A stretch of DNA of 64,000 nucleotides, from contig NZ_ANHX01000079.1 in assembly GCF_000316035.1 (NCBI RefSeq), positions 60,870-124,869 on the forward strand, read 5' to 3'. Both the position numbers and the translations under genes were made by a program. This stretch comes from Paenibacillus sp. PAMC 26794. Its GTDB lineage: Bacteria > Bacillota > Bacilli > Paenibacillales > Paenibacillaceae. Below, piece after piece: positions 35,080 through 44,370 of the stretch; positions within the stretch are counted from its first letter, which is position 1; each line of letters begins with the position of its first letter. The notes below the pieces were generated by a model. The model was not told where the DNA came from and did no database searches. It worked only from the letters and a program-made list of their open reading frames with translations.

Positions 35080-35976
35080 ATGGAGTTTAACAAAGCGTTG
35101 TTAATTCATCATCATCATTCGGGCAAGGCCAATCGTGAGAATACAGTGGGTCTTGTAACGGGTGTGCTGGCTCCCGCTGTCCATGAACTCGTCATTGTGC
35201 GTACGGATGAAGCTGGTGAAGGAGAGAAGCTGTGTCGTGAGCGCGGGGAACAATTCGATGTGGTGTTTATCCTGGGTGGGGATGGCACGGTGCATGAATG
35301 CGTGAATGGACTAGCTGATCTGCAACATTCTCCGTTGATTGGTATATTGCCTGGAGGCACCTGTAATGACTTTGCGCGTTCTCTCGGTATTTCACCGGAT
35401 GCAGAGACTGCGGCACAAGAAATGCTGGCAGGTCGGGTGGTATCCATTGATGTTGGACGGGCTAATGATCGGGTGTTCACAAACTTTTTTGGTATTGGCT
35501 TGATCAGTGATGCATCGCAGAATATTAACGAGAATCTGAAAGGCGCGCTGGGTAAGCTCAGTTACTTCATCAGCACCTTACAGACAATTAGTCATACGGA
35601 GCCGTTTCGTTATCAACTGGAGGCGGATGGGAAAGAGATGGAAGGCGAAGCGGTGATGATCTATGCAGCCAATGGCCGTTTTCTGGGAACGAATGCCCTG
35701 CCCTTTGCACCGGATTCGTTGCAGGATGGGGAGTTGGACGTACTCATTATTCATGAGACAGGCATCCCGTTACTGCGAGAGATTCTGTCACACAAGCCGG
35801 AGGGAGATTGGCAACCTCAGAGTGAGAGTATTTCATACTTCAAGGCATCCACGCTTAAAGTGAAGACAGATGCGCCGATGTCAGCCGACACGGATGGCGA
35901 ATTGTATATGAAGACACCGGCCGACCTGTCGGTGCTGACGGGTCATCTGAAGTTTTTAACCGGGGAGGGTTATTAA
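35080..35976 (+). CDS. Diacylglycerol/lipid kinase family protein (YegS/DagK type)
   Basis: ATP-dependent lipid kinase, 298 residues. Start at ATG 35080 after GGAGGAAGAGGG; an in-frame upstream frame has no site. Conserved FILGGDGTVHECVNGL (ATP site), IGILPGGTCNDFARSL, and C-terminal DGELDVLII and TDAPMSADTDGELY (metal site and nucleophile region) are intact. An unusual run of four His (LLIHHHHSGKAN) replaces the usual NP..G phosphate-loop beginning. Expected to phosphorylate diacylglycerol and recycle the lipid released during lipoteichoic acid synthesis; the exact lipid is inferred. Confidence 0.9.
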   Translation: MEFNKALLIHHHHSGKANRENTVGLVTGVLAPAVHELVIVRTDEAGEGEKLCRERGEQFDVVFILGGDGTVHECVNGLADLQHSPLIGILPGGTCNDFARSLGISPDAETAAQEMLAGRVVSIDVGRANDRVFTNFFGIGLISDASQNINENLKGALGKLSYFISTLQTISHTEPFRYQLEADGKEMEGEAVMIYAANGRFLGTNALPFAPDSLQDGELDVLIIHETGIPLLREILSHKPEGDWQPQSESISYFKASTLKVKTDAPMSADTDGELYMKTPADLSVLTGHLKFLTGEGY

Positions 35977-35990
35977 ATCCCCCGGTTTTT
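35958..35990 (+). terminator. Terminator overlapping the lipid kinase stop codon
   Basis: AACCGGGG and CCCCGGTT pair around the stop codon region, followed by TTTTT. Confidence 0.75.
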
Positions 35991-36016
35991 TGGTTTGGTT
36001 TTGGCTAATCGTAAAC

Positions 36017-36607
36017 TCAATCATTCCCTGGCTGATCTTTCATATGACGTAGTCTGAACTCATCCTCCAGCATGCTCATAAGAATGGCATCATGGTATTG
36101 ATGATTGTAGAACAAGACATCCCGCTTCACACCCTCGCGCTGGAATCCGAGTTTCTCATACGTGCGAATGGCTCGCTCGTTGAAGGCGTACACCTCAAGC
36201 TCGATTCGATGCAAGTTACAGATTCCGAAGCCGTAGTCCAGCATAAGTAGCAACGCCTCGCTACCGTAGCCTTTTCCTTGATGCTCCACCTGATCGATGG
36301 CAACCCGAATGTGTGCACTGCGATTTTTGGCATGCATGTCCATGAGGACGACATCTCCGATGATCTGGTCATTTTCCTGTAAAGCAATAAGTAGCATGAG
36401 TCTGGTGTCATCTTGTGCAGCGCTCTCAACATAACGTTCAACCTGAGCGCGTGTGAAACTGTTCTGTGTTCCTGTCAGCCTGCGCATCTCGGCATCAAAT
36501 AGGCCAGGGAAATAAGCATCCACATCTGTAATCTCGAAAGGACGCAGGTATATGCGCTGCGTTTCCAGCAGACGGGGGATGCGCGGGGATGGTTTTGGTG
36601 GTGACAT
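36017..36607 (-). CDS. GNAT family N-acetyltransferase (RimJ/RimL type)
   Basis: 196 residues. Begins with LLETQRIYLRPFEITDVDAYF, then IIGDVVLMDMHAKNRSAHIR, the acetyl-CoA loop HQGKGYGSEALLLMLDYGF and the RimJ-like ending NLHRIELEVYAFNERAIRTYEKLGF. AGGAGG lies eight bases before the ATG. Members acetylate ribosomal protein N termini or antibiotics and other amines; no substrate evidence. Monocistronic and divergent from the MORN gene. Confidence 0.9.
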   Translation of the reverse strand: MSPPKPSPRIPRLLETQRIYLRPFEITDVDAYFPGLFDAEMRRLTGTQNSFTRAQVERYVESAAQDDTRLMLLIALQENDQIIGDVVLMDMHAKNRSAHIRVAIDQVEHQGKGYGSEALLLMLDYGFGICNLHRIELEVYAFNERAIRTYEKLGFQREGVKRDVLFYNHQYHDAILMSMLEDEFRLRHMKDQPGND

Positions 36608-36936
36608 TGTTGTTTCCTCCTATGAGTTCAAGGCTAGTGTTATTCATGTTATGTATCGTATTAATCAACGGGAAATAGATAATTAACAACACTTTACCAT
36701 ATTTTCTCATGCTTGTAGCTATAATGGTCGATATAAGTATTGTCGTGCTTGCTAAGTCGAAGAGAAACCTAGTTTGAAGATTCGTATTACTCTGCTCGAA
36801 TTACATATTTTGATTTGCTGTACTGTATACATAGCTGCGTTGTAGTAAACCAGACATTCATAGTCTTAAAGAGACGTATCAATTTACCTTAGCAGGCCGA
36901 TAGATTCTATAAGAATAGAAATGGGGATTTAACGAA
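36608..36936. other. AT-rich divergent intergenic region
   Basis: 329 bases between the acetyltransferase and the MORN-repeat gene. A small palindrome TTCTATaagaATAGAA near 36905-36920 sits 17 bases before the MORN start. No convincing promoter or gene was seen. Confidence 0.35.
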
Positions 36937-37734
36937 ATGCGAAAGTTAGAGAATTGTTTGAAGTGGTTTACTGTTTTTTTAATTTTGGCTACACCGCTGT
37001 TTACTTCACCTGGACAGGTCTTAGCAGCGAAAAAAGAAATCTATATTACTCTTTCTGGTGAGAAACACAGATATGTGGGAGAAGTCAAAAATGGTGTTCC
37101 TAATGGTAAAGGAATATCCTACTTTCCAAATGGGAAGAAGAGCTTTGAAGGTAAGTTTGTAGCGGGAATGCCTCATGAAGGAAAAAGGTATAACGCAGAT
37201 GGAAAGCTGTACTCGGATATTTCTAATGGACAGGGAAAGACTTATTACCCAAATGGAAAGTTTAATTATGTTGGTAAGGTGGATAAGGAAACATGGCTTC
37301 CTTCAGGTAAGGGTACCGAATATTATCCAGATGGAACGGTTAAATATAAGGGTGATTTTTTGAATGGTTCGTTTCATGGTCAAGGTAAGTGGTATACAGA
37401 ATATGGTGAAATGTTCTATCAGGGCACATTTAAGAATGGGTTGCCACAGGGACAAGGAAAAGCATATCAATATGGAGAAATTGCCTATGTTGGTGCATTT
37501 GATAAAGGAGTACCCACGTATTCTGGCAAAATTAAATTGTACGAAGATGGTGTAATCATCTATGATGGGCAGGCTAAAAATGGAGCCATTACCGGCAAAG
37601 GTAAAGGGTACTTGAACGGTAAGTTAGTCTATGTGGGCATGTTTAAAAACGGAAGACCAACGGGTGAAGGTAAATTCTATACGGAGAATAGTAGTGATGG
37701 CCCTAATATATCTATTTATATCACTGTTGACTAA
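36937..37734 (+). CDS. Secreted MORN-repeat protein
   Basis: 265 residues: a signal peptide (hydrophobic WFTVFLILATPLFTSPGQ, probable cleavage after VLAA) and eight or nine MORN-like repeats of 20-24 residues, each with the Y-x-G-x-(F/V)-x-N-G-x-P-x-G-x-G-K pattern (for example YVGEVKNGVPNGKGISYF, YQGTFKNGLPQGQGKAY, YVGMFKNGRPTGEGKFY). Such beta-hairpin arrays often bind lipids or organise surface proteins. The gene is clearly AT-richer than its neighbours (AAA/GGA/GGT codons dominate), which may mean later acquisition. GGGG precedes the ATG by ten bases. Confidence 0.85.
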   Translation: MRKLENCLKWFTVFLILATPLFTSPGQVLAAKKEIYITLSGEKHRYVGEVKNGVPNGKGISYFPNGKKSFEGKFVAGMPHEGKRYNADGKLYSDISNGQGKTYYPNGKFNYVGKVDKETWLPSGKGTEYYPDGTVKYKGDFLNGSFHGQGKWYTEYGEMFYQGTFKNGLPQGQGKAYQYGEIAYVGAFDKGVPTYSGKIKLYEDGVIIYDGQAKNGAITGKGKGYLNGKLVYVGMFKNGRPTGEGKFYTENSSDGPNISIYITVD

Positions 37735-37813
37735 GTAACAGGTAAGTAATTACAGAATCAATTCAAAATTTTCAGGAGCAGAGTCCTATAATCATGATTA
37801 GATTTCAACAAAT

Positions 37814-37860
37814 AAACCATCGGTAGGTGTGTTCATTGCATCGGTCCGATGGTTTTTTTG
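37814..37860 (+). terminator. Terminator between MORN and TetR genes
   Basis: ACCATCGG and CCGATGGT pair around a 22-base loop; seven T follow. Confidence 0.8.
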
Positions 37861-37892
37861 GCATAACTGCTTTTGAGATACAGCTATATATT

Positions 37893-38519
37893 TTAGTTCC
37901 GCTTAACCGCTCCATCCAGAAACAGCGCCACCAGTTCCTGCGCAAGTTCCTCGATGCTGCCGCCATTCATGTTGCGTACATCTTCGCGGTTCGCGAGCAT
38001 GAGCAGTGACGTAAACGCATGGGCAAGCAGCATGGGGTTCCCGACCCGCAAATAACCGTTATCCATCTCCTGCTGGAAGTGGGTGGCTAGCACTTCAAAG
38101 ATGCGAACCTCCGCTTCCCGAATCTGGGCGAGCTGCTCCGTGTCTAGATGTTTCTCGGCTTCTCGCATCATGGTCTCCGTTTCAATATGGGAGTGCTGCA
38201 TCTTTGCTTCCGCAACCTTGATCAGCCGATCTTGCAGCGTACCTGGTTCATCCAGACGGAGCGAAGTCTGCTGCATACTCATCGCCATCATGCGTGTAAT
38301 GGCAACGGTGAATAGATCGGCTTTGCTGGTGAAATGATAATAGATTGATGCTTTGGTTACATTGCATAATGAAGCAATCTGCTGGAGAGAGACGGGTTCA
38401 TACCCGTATTCCATAAACAGACGTGACGCGGTCATCAATATGTTGGTTTGAACAGATGCTTGATCCACACCTGTTTTGGGTCTACCCGGTGACCGGGGAA
38501 TGTTTGTTTTTTTGCTCAT
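37893..38519 (-). CDS. TetR/AcrR family transcriptional regulator
   Basis: Repressor of 208 residues: N-terminal HTH (TASRLFMEYGYEPVSLQQIA, NVTKASIYYHFTSKADLF) and a helical ligand domain. Divergent from the MMPL transporter with 178 bases between starts, so it most likely represses it; a weak ATAAT-N7-ATTAT repeat at 38603-38619 in the gap may be the operator. Inducer unknown. Confidence 0.93.
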   Translation of the reverse strand: MSKKTNIPRSPGRPKTGVDQASVQTNILMTASRLFMEYGYEPVSLQQIASLCNVTKASIYYHFTSKADLFTVAITRMMAMSMQQTSLRLDEPGTLQDRLIKVAEAKMQHSHIETETMMREAEKHLDTEQLAQIREAEVRIFEVLATHFQQEMDNGYLRVGNPMLLAHAFTSLLMLANREDVRNMNGGSIEELAQELVALFLDGAVKRN

Positions 38520-38697
38520 AAGTACATACCTCTTTACGTATTTAATTGCTTGTTAGAAGTGTTCACAAAATTAGGCATTGCAAAATTAACCTTCCGGTAT
38601 ATATAATTAAATCGATTATACTATGACCCGTGGTTCATTACTACACCATCACATATATTAGGGCTTCATAGAAACAGAATAGGGAGATGAAGAGACA

Positions 38698-40929
38698 ATG
38701 CAGGAAGGTTCGGGTTACGGCCGCTGGGTTGCTGGCAAACGAAGCAAATGGATTACACTGTTGGTATGGATCATTATCGCCGTTGTTCTTGGCATGGTAT
38801 GGCCTGCTGTAGGTGATCGTGAAACCAATAACGCGCAGGATCTAAGTGAGTCCAAACCGTCGGTTCAGGCAGCTGCACTTGCCGAGAAGGAATTCCCTGG
38901 GGGTGAAGGATTGCCCGCACTGATCGTATGGCGTCAAGCCGGCGGTCTGACGGATGAGCAAATTCAGAACATTCAGGCATTAACGGAGCGACTGGATCAA
39001 GATCCGGTAGAACAACAGCAGTCCGTTGTACCACTCTATCAATTGCCTCCACAGGCATTGAAAGGTCAGCTTTCGGAAGACGGAAGCACCTTGGTTATGC
39101 CACTTTTCTTCAATGAAGGTGCCGATTCGGAACAATTGAAGGAAGGTATTGAAGCGCTTGAGCAAAAAATACAAGACATCTTCGGGGCAAACCCGTTCGA
39201 TGTAGCTATAGATGATGCCAATATACTGATTGCCCGTGTAACAGGGCCAGTAGGGATATCCATTGACGCGAGCGGATTATTCTCCTCCGCCGATGTATCC
39301 TTGCTGATCGCTACGGTTGTACTGGTATTAGTACTGCTGTTGTTGATCTATCGTTCGCCGGTATTGGCGATTATCCCGATCATTGCTGTTGGATTCGCGT
39401 ATATGGTGACAAGCCCCATTCTCGGATTCATGGCGGATCAGGGATGGATTACGGTGGATGCACAGTCGATCTCGATCATGACCGTACTGTTATTCGGAGC
39501 AGGAACAGATTACTGTCTGTTCATGATCTCCAGATACCGCCAAATTCTCTATCATGAGCCGGACAAAAAGAAAGCAATTTTCCAGGCAATTACCGGATCA
39601 TCTGGCGCCATTGCTATGAGTGGATTCACGGTCGTAGCAGCATTACTGGTGCTGTTGCTGGCTGAATACGGTGCATATCATCGCTTTGCCGTACCATTCA
39701 GTCTGTCCATCTTTATTATGTTTATTGCAAGTCTGACGCTGGTTCCGGCGCTTCTGGCGATCTTCGGTCGGGGTTCATTCTACCCGTTCGTACCGCGTAC
39801 CCACGAGATGGAAGTGGAGCGTGCGAAGAAAAAAGGCAAACCGGCTCCGGCCCCGCGCAAAATCAAGGAAAGCTGGATTGGCCGTGTTGTAGTAACAAAG
39901 CCATGGACCGTTCTTGCAATTACGTTGGTATTGCTGGGAGGACTGGCGGCATTCTCTACTCAGGTTAAATTCACGTATGATCTGTTGTCTTCCTTCCCGG
40001 AGGATGTGCCTTCCCGCGAAGGTTTCACCGTCATCGGCGAACAATTCTCCCAAGGTGAACTGGCTCCTGTCAAAGTGATCGTTGATGCCGAAGGCAAAGA
40101 AACTGATCTGAAGCAGCGGCTCGAATCGCTGGATTACATTAGCAGAGTAGGCGATGCTCAGCAGGGTGCCGAGAATGCCAACATTACCGCTTTTGATGTG
40201 GAATTCAATCTGAATCCATATTCCATGGAGGCAATGCAGCATATTCCAGATCTGCGGGCTACTGCGGAACAGGCGCTTCAAGATGCTGGTGTAGCTAATG
40301 TGGACAGTCAGGTCTGGATCGATGGTCAGACGGCTGAACAGTATGACATTGAAGTGACCGGAGAAAGGGATGCCAAGATCATTATTCCAGTGGTCATCGG
40401 CATGATTACATTGTTATTACTATTATACCTGCGTTCAGTTGTAGCTACGGCATATCTGATTGCAACGGTTGTTCTATCGTATTTCTCTGCACTGGGTCTG
40501 GGTTGGATCATCATTCACTACGGACTTGGCGCAGATGCCATTCAGGGAGCGATTCCGCTGTATTCCTTTGTATTCCTCGTGGCACTGGGTGAAGACTACA
40601 ACATCTTCATGATCTCTAGCATCTGGCAGAAACGCAAAACGATGCCACTTCGTCAAGCGATTAGAGAAGGTGTTGGCGAGACAAGTTCCGTTATTACATC
40701 TGCAGGTCTGATCTTGGCAGGAACATTTGCGGTACTTGCTACATTACCAATTCAGGTGTTGGTGCAGTTTGGTATTATCACAGCTGTTGGTGTGATGTTG
40801 GATACCTTCCTGGTTCGCCCGTTCATGGTACCGGCGATCACCGCACTACTGGGCAAATGGGCCTTCTGGCCAGGTAAGTATGTGCCGATTGCCGAAAAGA
40901 ATGAGGAGAAACAGAACCAGTCCATGTAA
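38698..40929 (+). CDS. MMPL family transporter (RND superfamily)
   Basis: Large membrane exporter of 743 residues with twelve predicted helices in two halves, each preceded by an extracellular domain. Typical are the first helix ITLLVWIIIAVVLGMVWPAV, FGAGTDYCLFMISRYR in the first bundle and VALGEDYNIFMISSIWQKR in the second; the Asp residues of these D-Y motifs drive proton coupling. Resembles B. subtilis YdfJ-type proteins that move lipids, drugs or surfactants. GGGAG precedes the ATG. Monocistronic. Confidence 0.93.
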   Translation: MQEGSGYGRWVAGKRSKWITLLVWIIIAVVLGMVWPAVGDRETNNAQDLSESKPSVQAAALAEKEFPGGEGLPALIVWRQAGGLTDEQIQNIQALTERLDQDPVEQQQSVVPLYQLPPQALKGQLSEDGSTLVMPLFFNEGADSEQLKEGIEALEQKIQDIFGANPFDVAIDDANILIARVTGPVGISIDASGLFSSADVSLLIATVVLVLVLLLLIYRSPVLAIIPIIAVGFAYMVTSPILGFMADQGWITVDAQSISIMTVLLFGAGTDYCLFMISRYRQILYHEPDKKKAIFQAITGSSGAIAMSGFTVVAALLVLLLAEYGAYHRFAVPFSLSIFIMFIASLTLVPALLAIFGRGSFYPFVPRTHEMEVERAKKKGKPAPAPRKIKESWIGRVVVTKPWTVLAITLVLLGGLAAFSTQVKFTYDLLSSFPEDVPSREGFTVIGEQFSQGELAPVKVIVDAEGKETDLKQRLESLDYISRVGDAQQGAENANITAFDVEFNLNPYSMEAMQHIPDLRATAEQALQDAGVANVDSQVWIDGQTAEQYDIEVTGERDAKIIIPVVIGMITLLLLLYLRSVVATAYLIATVVLSYFSALGLGWIIIHYGLGADAIQGAIPLYSFVFLVALGEDYNIFMISSIWQKRKTMPLRQAIREGVGETSSVITSAGLILAGTFAVLATLPIQVLVQFGIITAVGVMLDTFLVRPFMVPAITALLGKWAFWPGKYVPIAEKNEEKQNQSM

Positions 40930-40946
40930 TGCATGGATTGGGTGAG

Positions 40947-40984
40947 ATGGACGGCAGGGCTTCAAGCCTGCTGTCCATTTCTTT
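40947..40984 (+). terminator. Terminator of the MMPL gene
   Basis: ATGGACGGCAGG and CCTGCTGTCCAT pair with one G-T pair and an eight-base loop; a T-rich tail follows. Confidence 0.85.
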
Positions 40985-41198
40985 ATTTTCCGAACGATGA
41001 TGACCTCTACCAGTTGTCCTCCTGAGATGGAATGGTGGAACTGTAAAATATCCGCAGGATGAGGCGTGATCCTTGTTTTCTTTGCATGGGGAAGGTTTAC
41101 GTAACCAACGGTTATGGGACATAATAGAGAGAGCGTCGGCCTTGGGCAGACGGATGATCAACATCAATAGGACAACCAGGGGAAGGATGAAAGCAAGC

Positions 41199-42152
41199 AT
41201 GACGAACCAACTTAATGTGTATTTCAACCATGACGGCGGCGTGGATGACCTCGTATCGCTGTTCATGCTTCTGCAAATGGACAATGTACATGTAACCGGC
41301 GTATCGGTTATTCCGGCAGACGGATATCTGGAGCCAGCAACAGATGCCAGTCGTAAGATTATCGATCGTTTCGGTACATATTCCGTAGAGGTATCCAAAT
41401 CCAACTCCAGAGGGAAAAATCCATTTCCTGCGGCGTGGAGACTGCATTCCTTCTATGTAGATGCACTTCCTGTACTGAACGAGTCCGGTAAAATGGAAGC
41501 TCCACTCTCTGCTGTTCCGGCACACCAGCATCTGATCGAGAAAGTGCGCAATACCGAAGGCAAAACGTTGCTCCTGTTCACAGGCCCACTGACTGACCTT
41601 GCGCGTGCACTGGACGAAGCACCAGACATTGAAGAGAAAATCGACAAGCTGGTATGGATGGGCGGCACGTTCGAGCGTGGTAACGTAGAAGAGCCTGAGC
41701 ATGACGGCACAGCTGAATGGAACGTATTCTGGGACCCGGAAGCGGCTTACCGTGTATGGCAGAGTGGTATCCAGATCGATCTGGTTGCACTGGAAAGCAC
41801 AAACAAAGTACCTCTGACTCCAGCCGTTCGTAACCGTTGGGCAGCAGAGCGTCGCTTTGAAGGCGTTGATTTCCTGGGTAACTGTTACGCAGGTTGTCCG
41901 CCACTGGTGTACAGTGAGACGAATTCCACATACTATTTGTGGGATGTGCTGACAACGGCTTCCGTTGGACGCGAGGACATCGTGAAGAAGAAAACCGTAA
42001 ACTGTATTGTCATCCCAGATGGTCCTAGCCAGGGCCGCACGGTGGAGCAAGCAGACGGACGTCCAGTACAACTGGTGTATGATACCGATCCGGAAGCGTT
42101 CTTTACGTACATGACGGATTTGGGTAAAAAAGCTGCTCCGCAGCGCTACTAA
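41199..42152 (+). CDS. Nucleoside hydrolase, IAG (purine-specific) type
   Basis: Predicted to split purine ribonucleosides into base and ribose, 317 residues. It follows the trypanosome IAG-hydrolase pattern rather than the bacterial IU type: FNHDGGVDDLVSLF, NPFPAAWR, LLLFTGPLTDLARAL, VWMGGTFERGN and DGTAEWNVFWDPEAA. The metal motif D-x-D-x3-D-D reads N10-H-D12-x3-D16-D17, so the first Asp is Asn while the Asp matching the catalytic base (Asp12) is kept. Start ATG 41199 was chosen over in-frame ATGs at 41154 and 41187, whose ribosome sites are missing or too close. Confidence 0.9.
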   Translation: MTNQLNVYFNHDGGVDDLVSLFMLLQMDNVHVTGVSVIPADGYLEPATDASRKIIDRFGTYSVEVSKSNSRGKNPFPAAWRLHSFYVDALPVLNESGKMEAPLSAVPAHQHLIEKVRNTEGKTLLLFTGPLTDLARALDEAPDIEEKIDKLVWMGGTFERGNVEEPEHDGTAEWNVFWDPEAAYRVWQSGIQIDLVALESTNKVPLTPAVRNRWAAERRFEGVDFLGNCYAGCPPLVYSETNSTYYLWDVLTTASVGREDIVKKKTVNCIVIPDGPSQGRTVEQADGRPVQLVYDTDPEAFFTYMTDLGKKAAPQRY

Positions 42153-42198
42153 TTCAGGCAGCCGTAAGGCTTGCCATCCTTAAAGATACAACAAAAAT

Positions 42199-42268
42199 AA
42201 AGCCGCAGGCAGTGTACGGAAATGGGGTTGACCCCCATGCTCCTGTCCCTGCCGTGCGGCTTTTTGTT
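42199..42268 (+). terminator. Terminator of the IAG-type nucleoside hydrolase gene
   Basis: AAAGCCGC and GCGGCTTT form the base of a long branched hairpin including a GGGGTtgACCCC arm; T-tract follows. Confidence 0.8.
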
Positions 42269-42279
42269 TTGGGCTGATT

Positions 42280-42361
42280 TATATAGATTGATAAAAGCGA
42301 TCGGAAGGTTGTTCTGTCATCGAAGTGGCAAGTGTGAATATTCTTTAGTTCAATCTATATA
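42280..42361 (+). repeat. Intergenic repeat family A, short copy A3
   Basis: 82 bases. Perfect 12-base inverted arms TATATAGATTGA (42280-42291) and TCAATCTATATA (42350-42361) enclose the conserved core AGCGATCGGAAGGTTGTTC..TGTCATCGAAGTGGCAAG..TGTGAATATTC. The arm sequence differs from that of the long copies but keeps pairing. Confidence 0.85.
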
Positions 42362-42378
42362 GCAATCTAAGCTGCCCG

Positions 42379-44097
42379 CTATATTTTAAATCGACTAATC
42401 AATCGGTTCAGCTCACTGGACAATACCCGCAGAGATTCGGCGGATGCACTCATCTCATCCATGGATTGCAGCTGGCTACCGGTAGCGTGCGATACCTTCT
42501 GGATACTTGAAGAGGATTCGCGTGAGATATGTTCCATATCCTCCACGGAAGCGGACACTTCTTCTGCAATGGCAGACAGTTGCTCGGATGCTGCGGATAC
42601 TTCGTGCAGACGTTCATTCATCGTCTCAATACCGGTATGAATGGATGTGAATGAACGGCCTGCCTCCTGAACAACAGCGAGACCGGATTGGACTGCTGAT
42701 GTGCTGGCAGACATATGTTCTGACAACAGGGCAGTCTGGCGTGTCATCTCGGCGATCAGTTCGGTTACATGCTGGGACGATTGCTCTGATTCCCCCGCAA
42801 GCTTGCGAACCTCTGAGGCAACCACCGCAAACCCGCTGCCATACTCTCCTGCACGAGCTGCTTCAATACTTGCATTAAGTGCGAGCAGATTGGTCTGTGA
42901 AGCGATACCTTTCATCAGATGTGCCACCGACTCAATTTTACCTGAGTACTGCTCCAGCTGGGAGGTGGAGGCTACCATCTGCACATTCGCCTGATGAATT
43001 TTGTCCATACTGTCCATCGCCGTGTTGATGTTGGCTTGACCTTGCACCGCGTTATTGGTCGTTTCCTGTGATACATCCGCGACTATAGAAGAAGAATTCG
43101 CAATATGCTGCATGCTGCGTGTGATCTCTTCCATGGCTACCGTAACTTCGCCAGCACGAGCCACCTGTTCAGCAGCTCCACTGGCCGTATGATTGGTATG
43201 CTCGGCAATACGCTGACTAGCTTCGGCAGTCGCCTGTGAATGTTTGGATACACCTTCTGCAGCTTGTAGCAGAGAATCGGAGCTTTGACGGATGCCCGTC
43301 ATGACATCACGGGTACCTGTAACCAGATGTTTGAACTCGGAAGCGAGCTGTCCTACCTCGTCCTTGCGACTAAGTTCAACGTTGACGGTCAGGTCGCCTT
43401 TTCCTACCTGGGTAATTAACTTCTTCAACTTCACCAATGGTCGGGTCAAGTAATGGGCGAATCCATACACCAGCAAGACACTCAGCAGAACAATAGCCAA
43501 GGCTGTCCAGATCATGGTCATACGGTTGCGGGACATCAGTTCATAGACTGCAGTAGAGTCCAGATCCGCACCGACCAATCCTAGTACTTTCCCGTCAGTC
43601 CCATGGATCGGCACATATGCTGTAATGGTAGCGCCATATTCATCCTGTGTGAGTTCGCCCCGAATAGGCTCATTCTGTTCAAAAGCTTGCAGCATTCCTT
43701 CATAATGGGTCTCTTCTGCGGAACCGTAAGAGGAGAAATCATCCTCTGCCACATCCGCAGCAGCCCCATCTACAACGTAGAAATATGTATCTGTTCCATT
43801 TTCTTCGCGTGTACCAAGGGTGTACAGATACTTGAGTCCATTGGCCTCGCGCAGCTGACTAAGCTGCTCACGCAATATGCCGTAATACGCTGTCTCGTCC
43901 TGTCCGGTACTGAGTGGTGCATACAGAGAGGTGTCAATTAATGCAGCTGCCCGTTCACCCACAGCCTGTGCCTGCATCCCCATGGATTGCTCGACCAGTT
44001 GGGCTGATGAACGGTACATGGTAATGCCAAGAACCGCACCCGCGGCTAGCATCAGACAGGAAAAAAATAAAAAGATCCTCATAAACAAACTGTTCAT
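42379..44097 (-). CDS. Methyl-accepting chemotaxis protein
   Basis: Transmembrane chemoreceptor of 572 residues. First helix residues 8-28, extracellular Cache-like sensor (about 30-195; YLYTLGTREENGTDTYFYVV, TITAYVPIHGTDGKVLGLVG), second helix near 197-217, HAMP (THYLTRPLVKLKKLITQVG), then a long coiled-coil signalling domain with hairpin tip IASQTNLLALNASIEAARAG and EVRKLAGESEQSS. Signals through CheA/CheW. GGGGG is 13 bases before the ATG, a wide spacing. No flagellar or che genes nearby. Confidence 0.95.
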   Translation of the reverse strand: MNSLFMRIFLFFSCLMLAAGAVLGITMYRSSAQLVEQSMGMQAQAVGERAAALIDTSLYAPLSTGQDETAYYGILREQLSQLREANGLKYLYTLGTREENGTDTYFYVVDGAAADVAEDDFSSYGSAEETHYEGMLQAFEQNEPIRGELTQDEYGATITAYVPIHGTDGKVLGLVGADLDSTAVYELMSRNRMTMIWTALAIVLLSVLLVYGFAHYLTRPLVKLKKLITQVGKGDLTVNVELSRKDEVGQLASEFKHLVTGTRDVMTGIRQSSDSLLQAAEGVSKHSQATAEASQRIAEHTNHTASGAAEQVARAGEVTVAMEEITRSMQHIANSSSIVADVSQETTNNAVQGQANINTAMDSMDKIHQANVQMVASTSQLEQYSGKIESVAHLMKGIASQTNLLALNASIEAARAGEYGSGFAVVASEVRKLAGESEQSSQHVTELIAEMTRQTALLSEHMSASTSAVQSGLAVVQEAGRSFTSIHTGIETMNERLHEVSAASEQLSAIAEEVSASVEDMEHISRESSSSIQKVSHATGSQLQSMDEMSASAESLRVLSSELNRLISRFKI

Positions 44098-44244
44098 TGG
44101 TAAAAGTGTTCCCCCTTGATCTGTTGAATCAATCGTCTCTTTGTCTCTTTACTTGGTGCTTGTTGTTCTTCTTTGGTTCGTATGTATTGTTTATCAAATA
44201 TACAGTTTTCTACTTGAAATATCGGCATCCGGTCCATAAAGAAT

Positions 44245-44275
44245 TAGCTCCCGAGTCAATTTGATCCGGGAGCTA
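44245..44275 (-). terminator. Terminator of the DUF3105 gene
   Basis: TAGCTCCCG/CGGGAGCTA stem with a 13-base loop, followed on the minus strand by ATTCTTT. Confidence 0.65.
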
Positions 44276-44370
44276 GTTTCGTTTCAATCCTATATTGACC
44301 ATGCCCATCATTGGAAGAAACCTCATTGTTACTCCTTAGAGGGGCTTCATATGACTGAGTGATTACGTCA

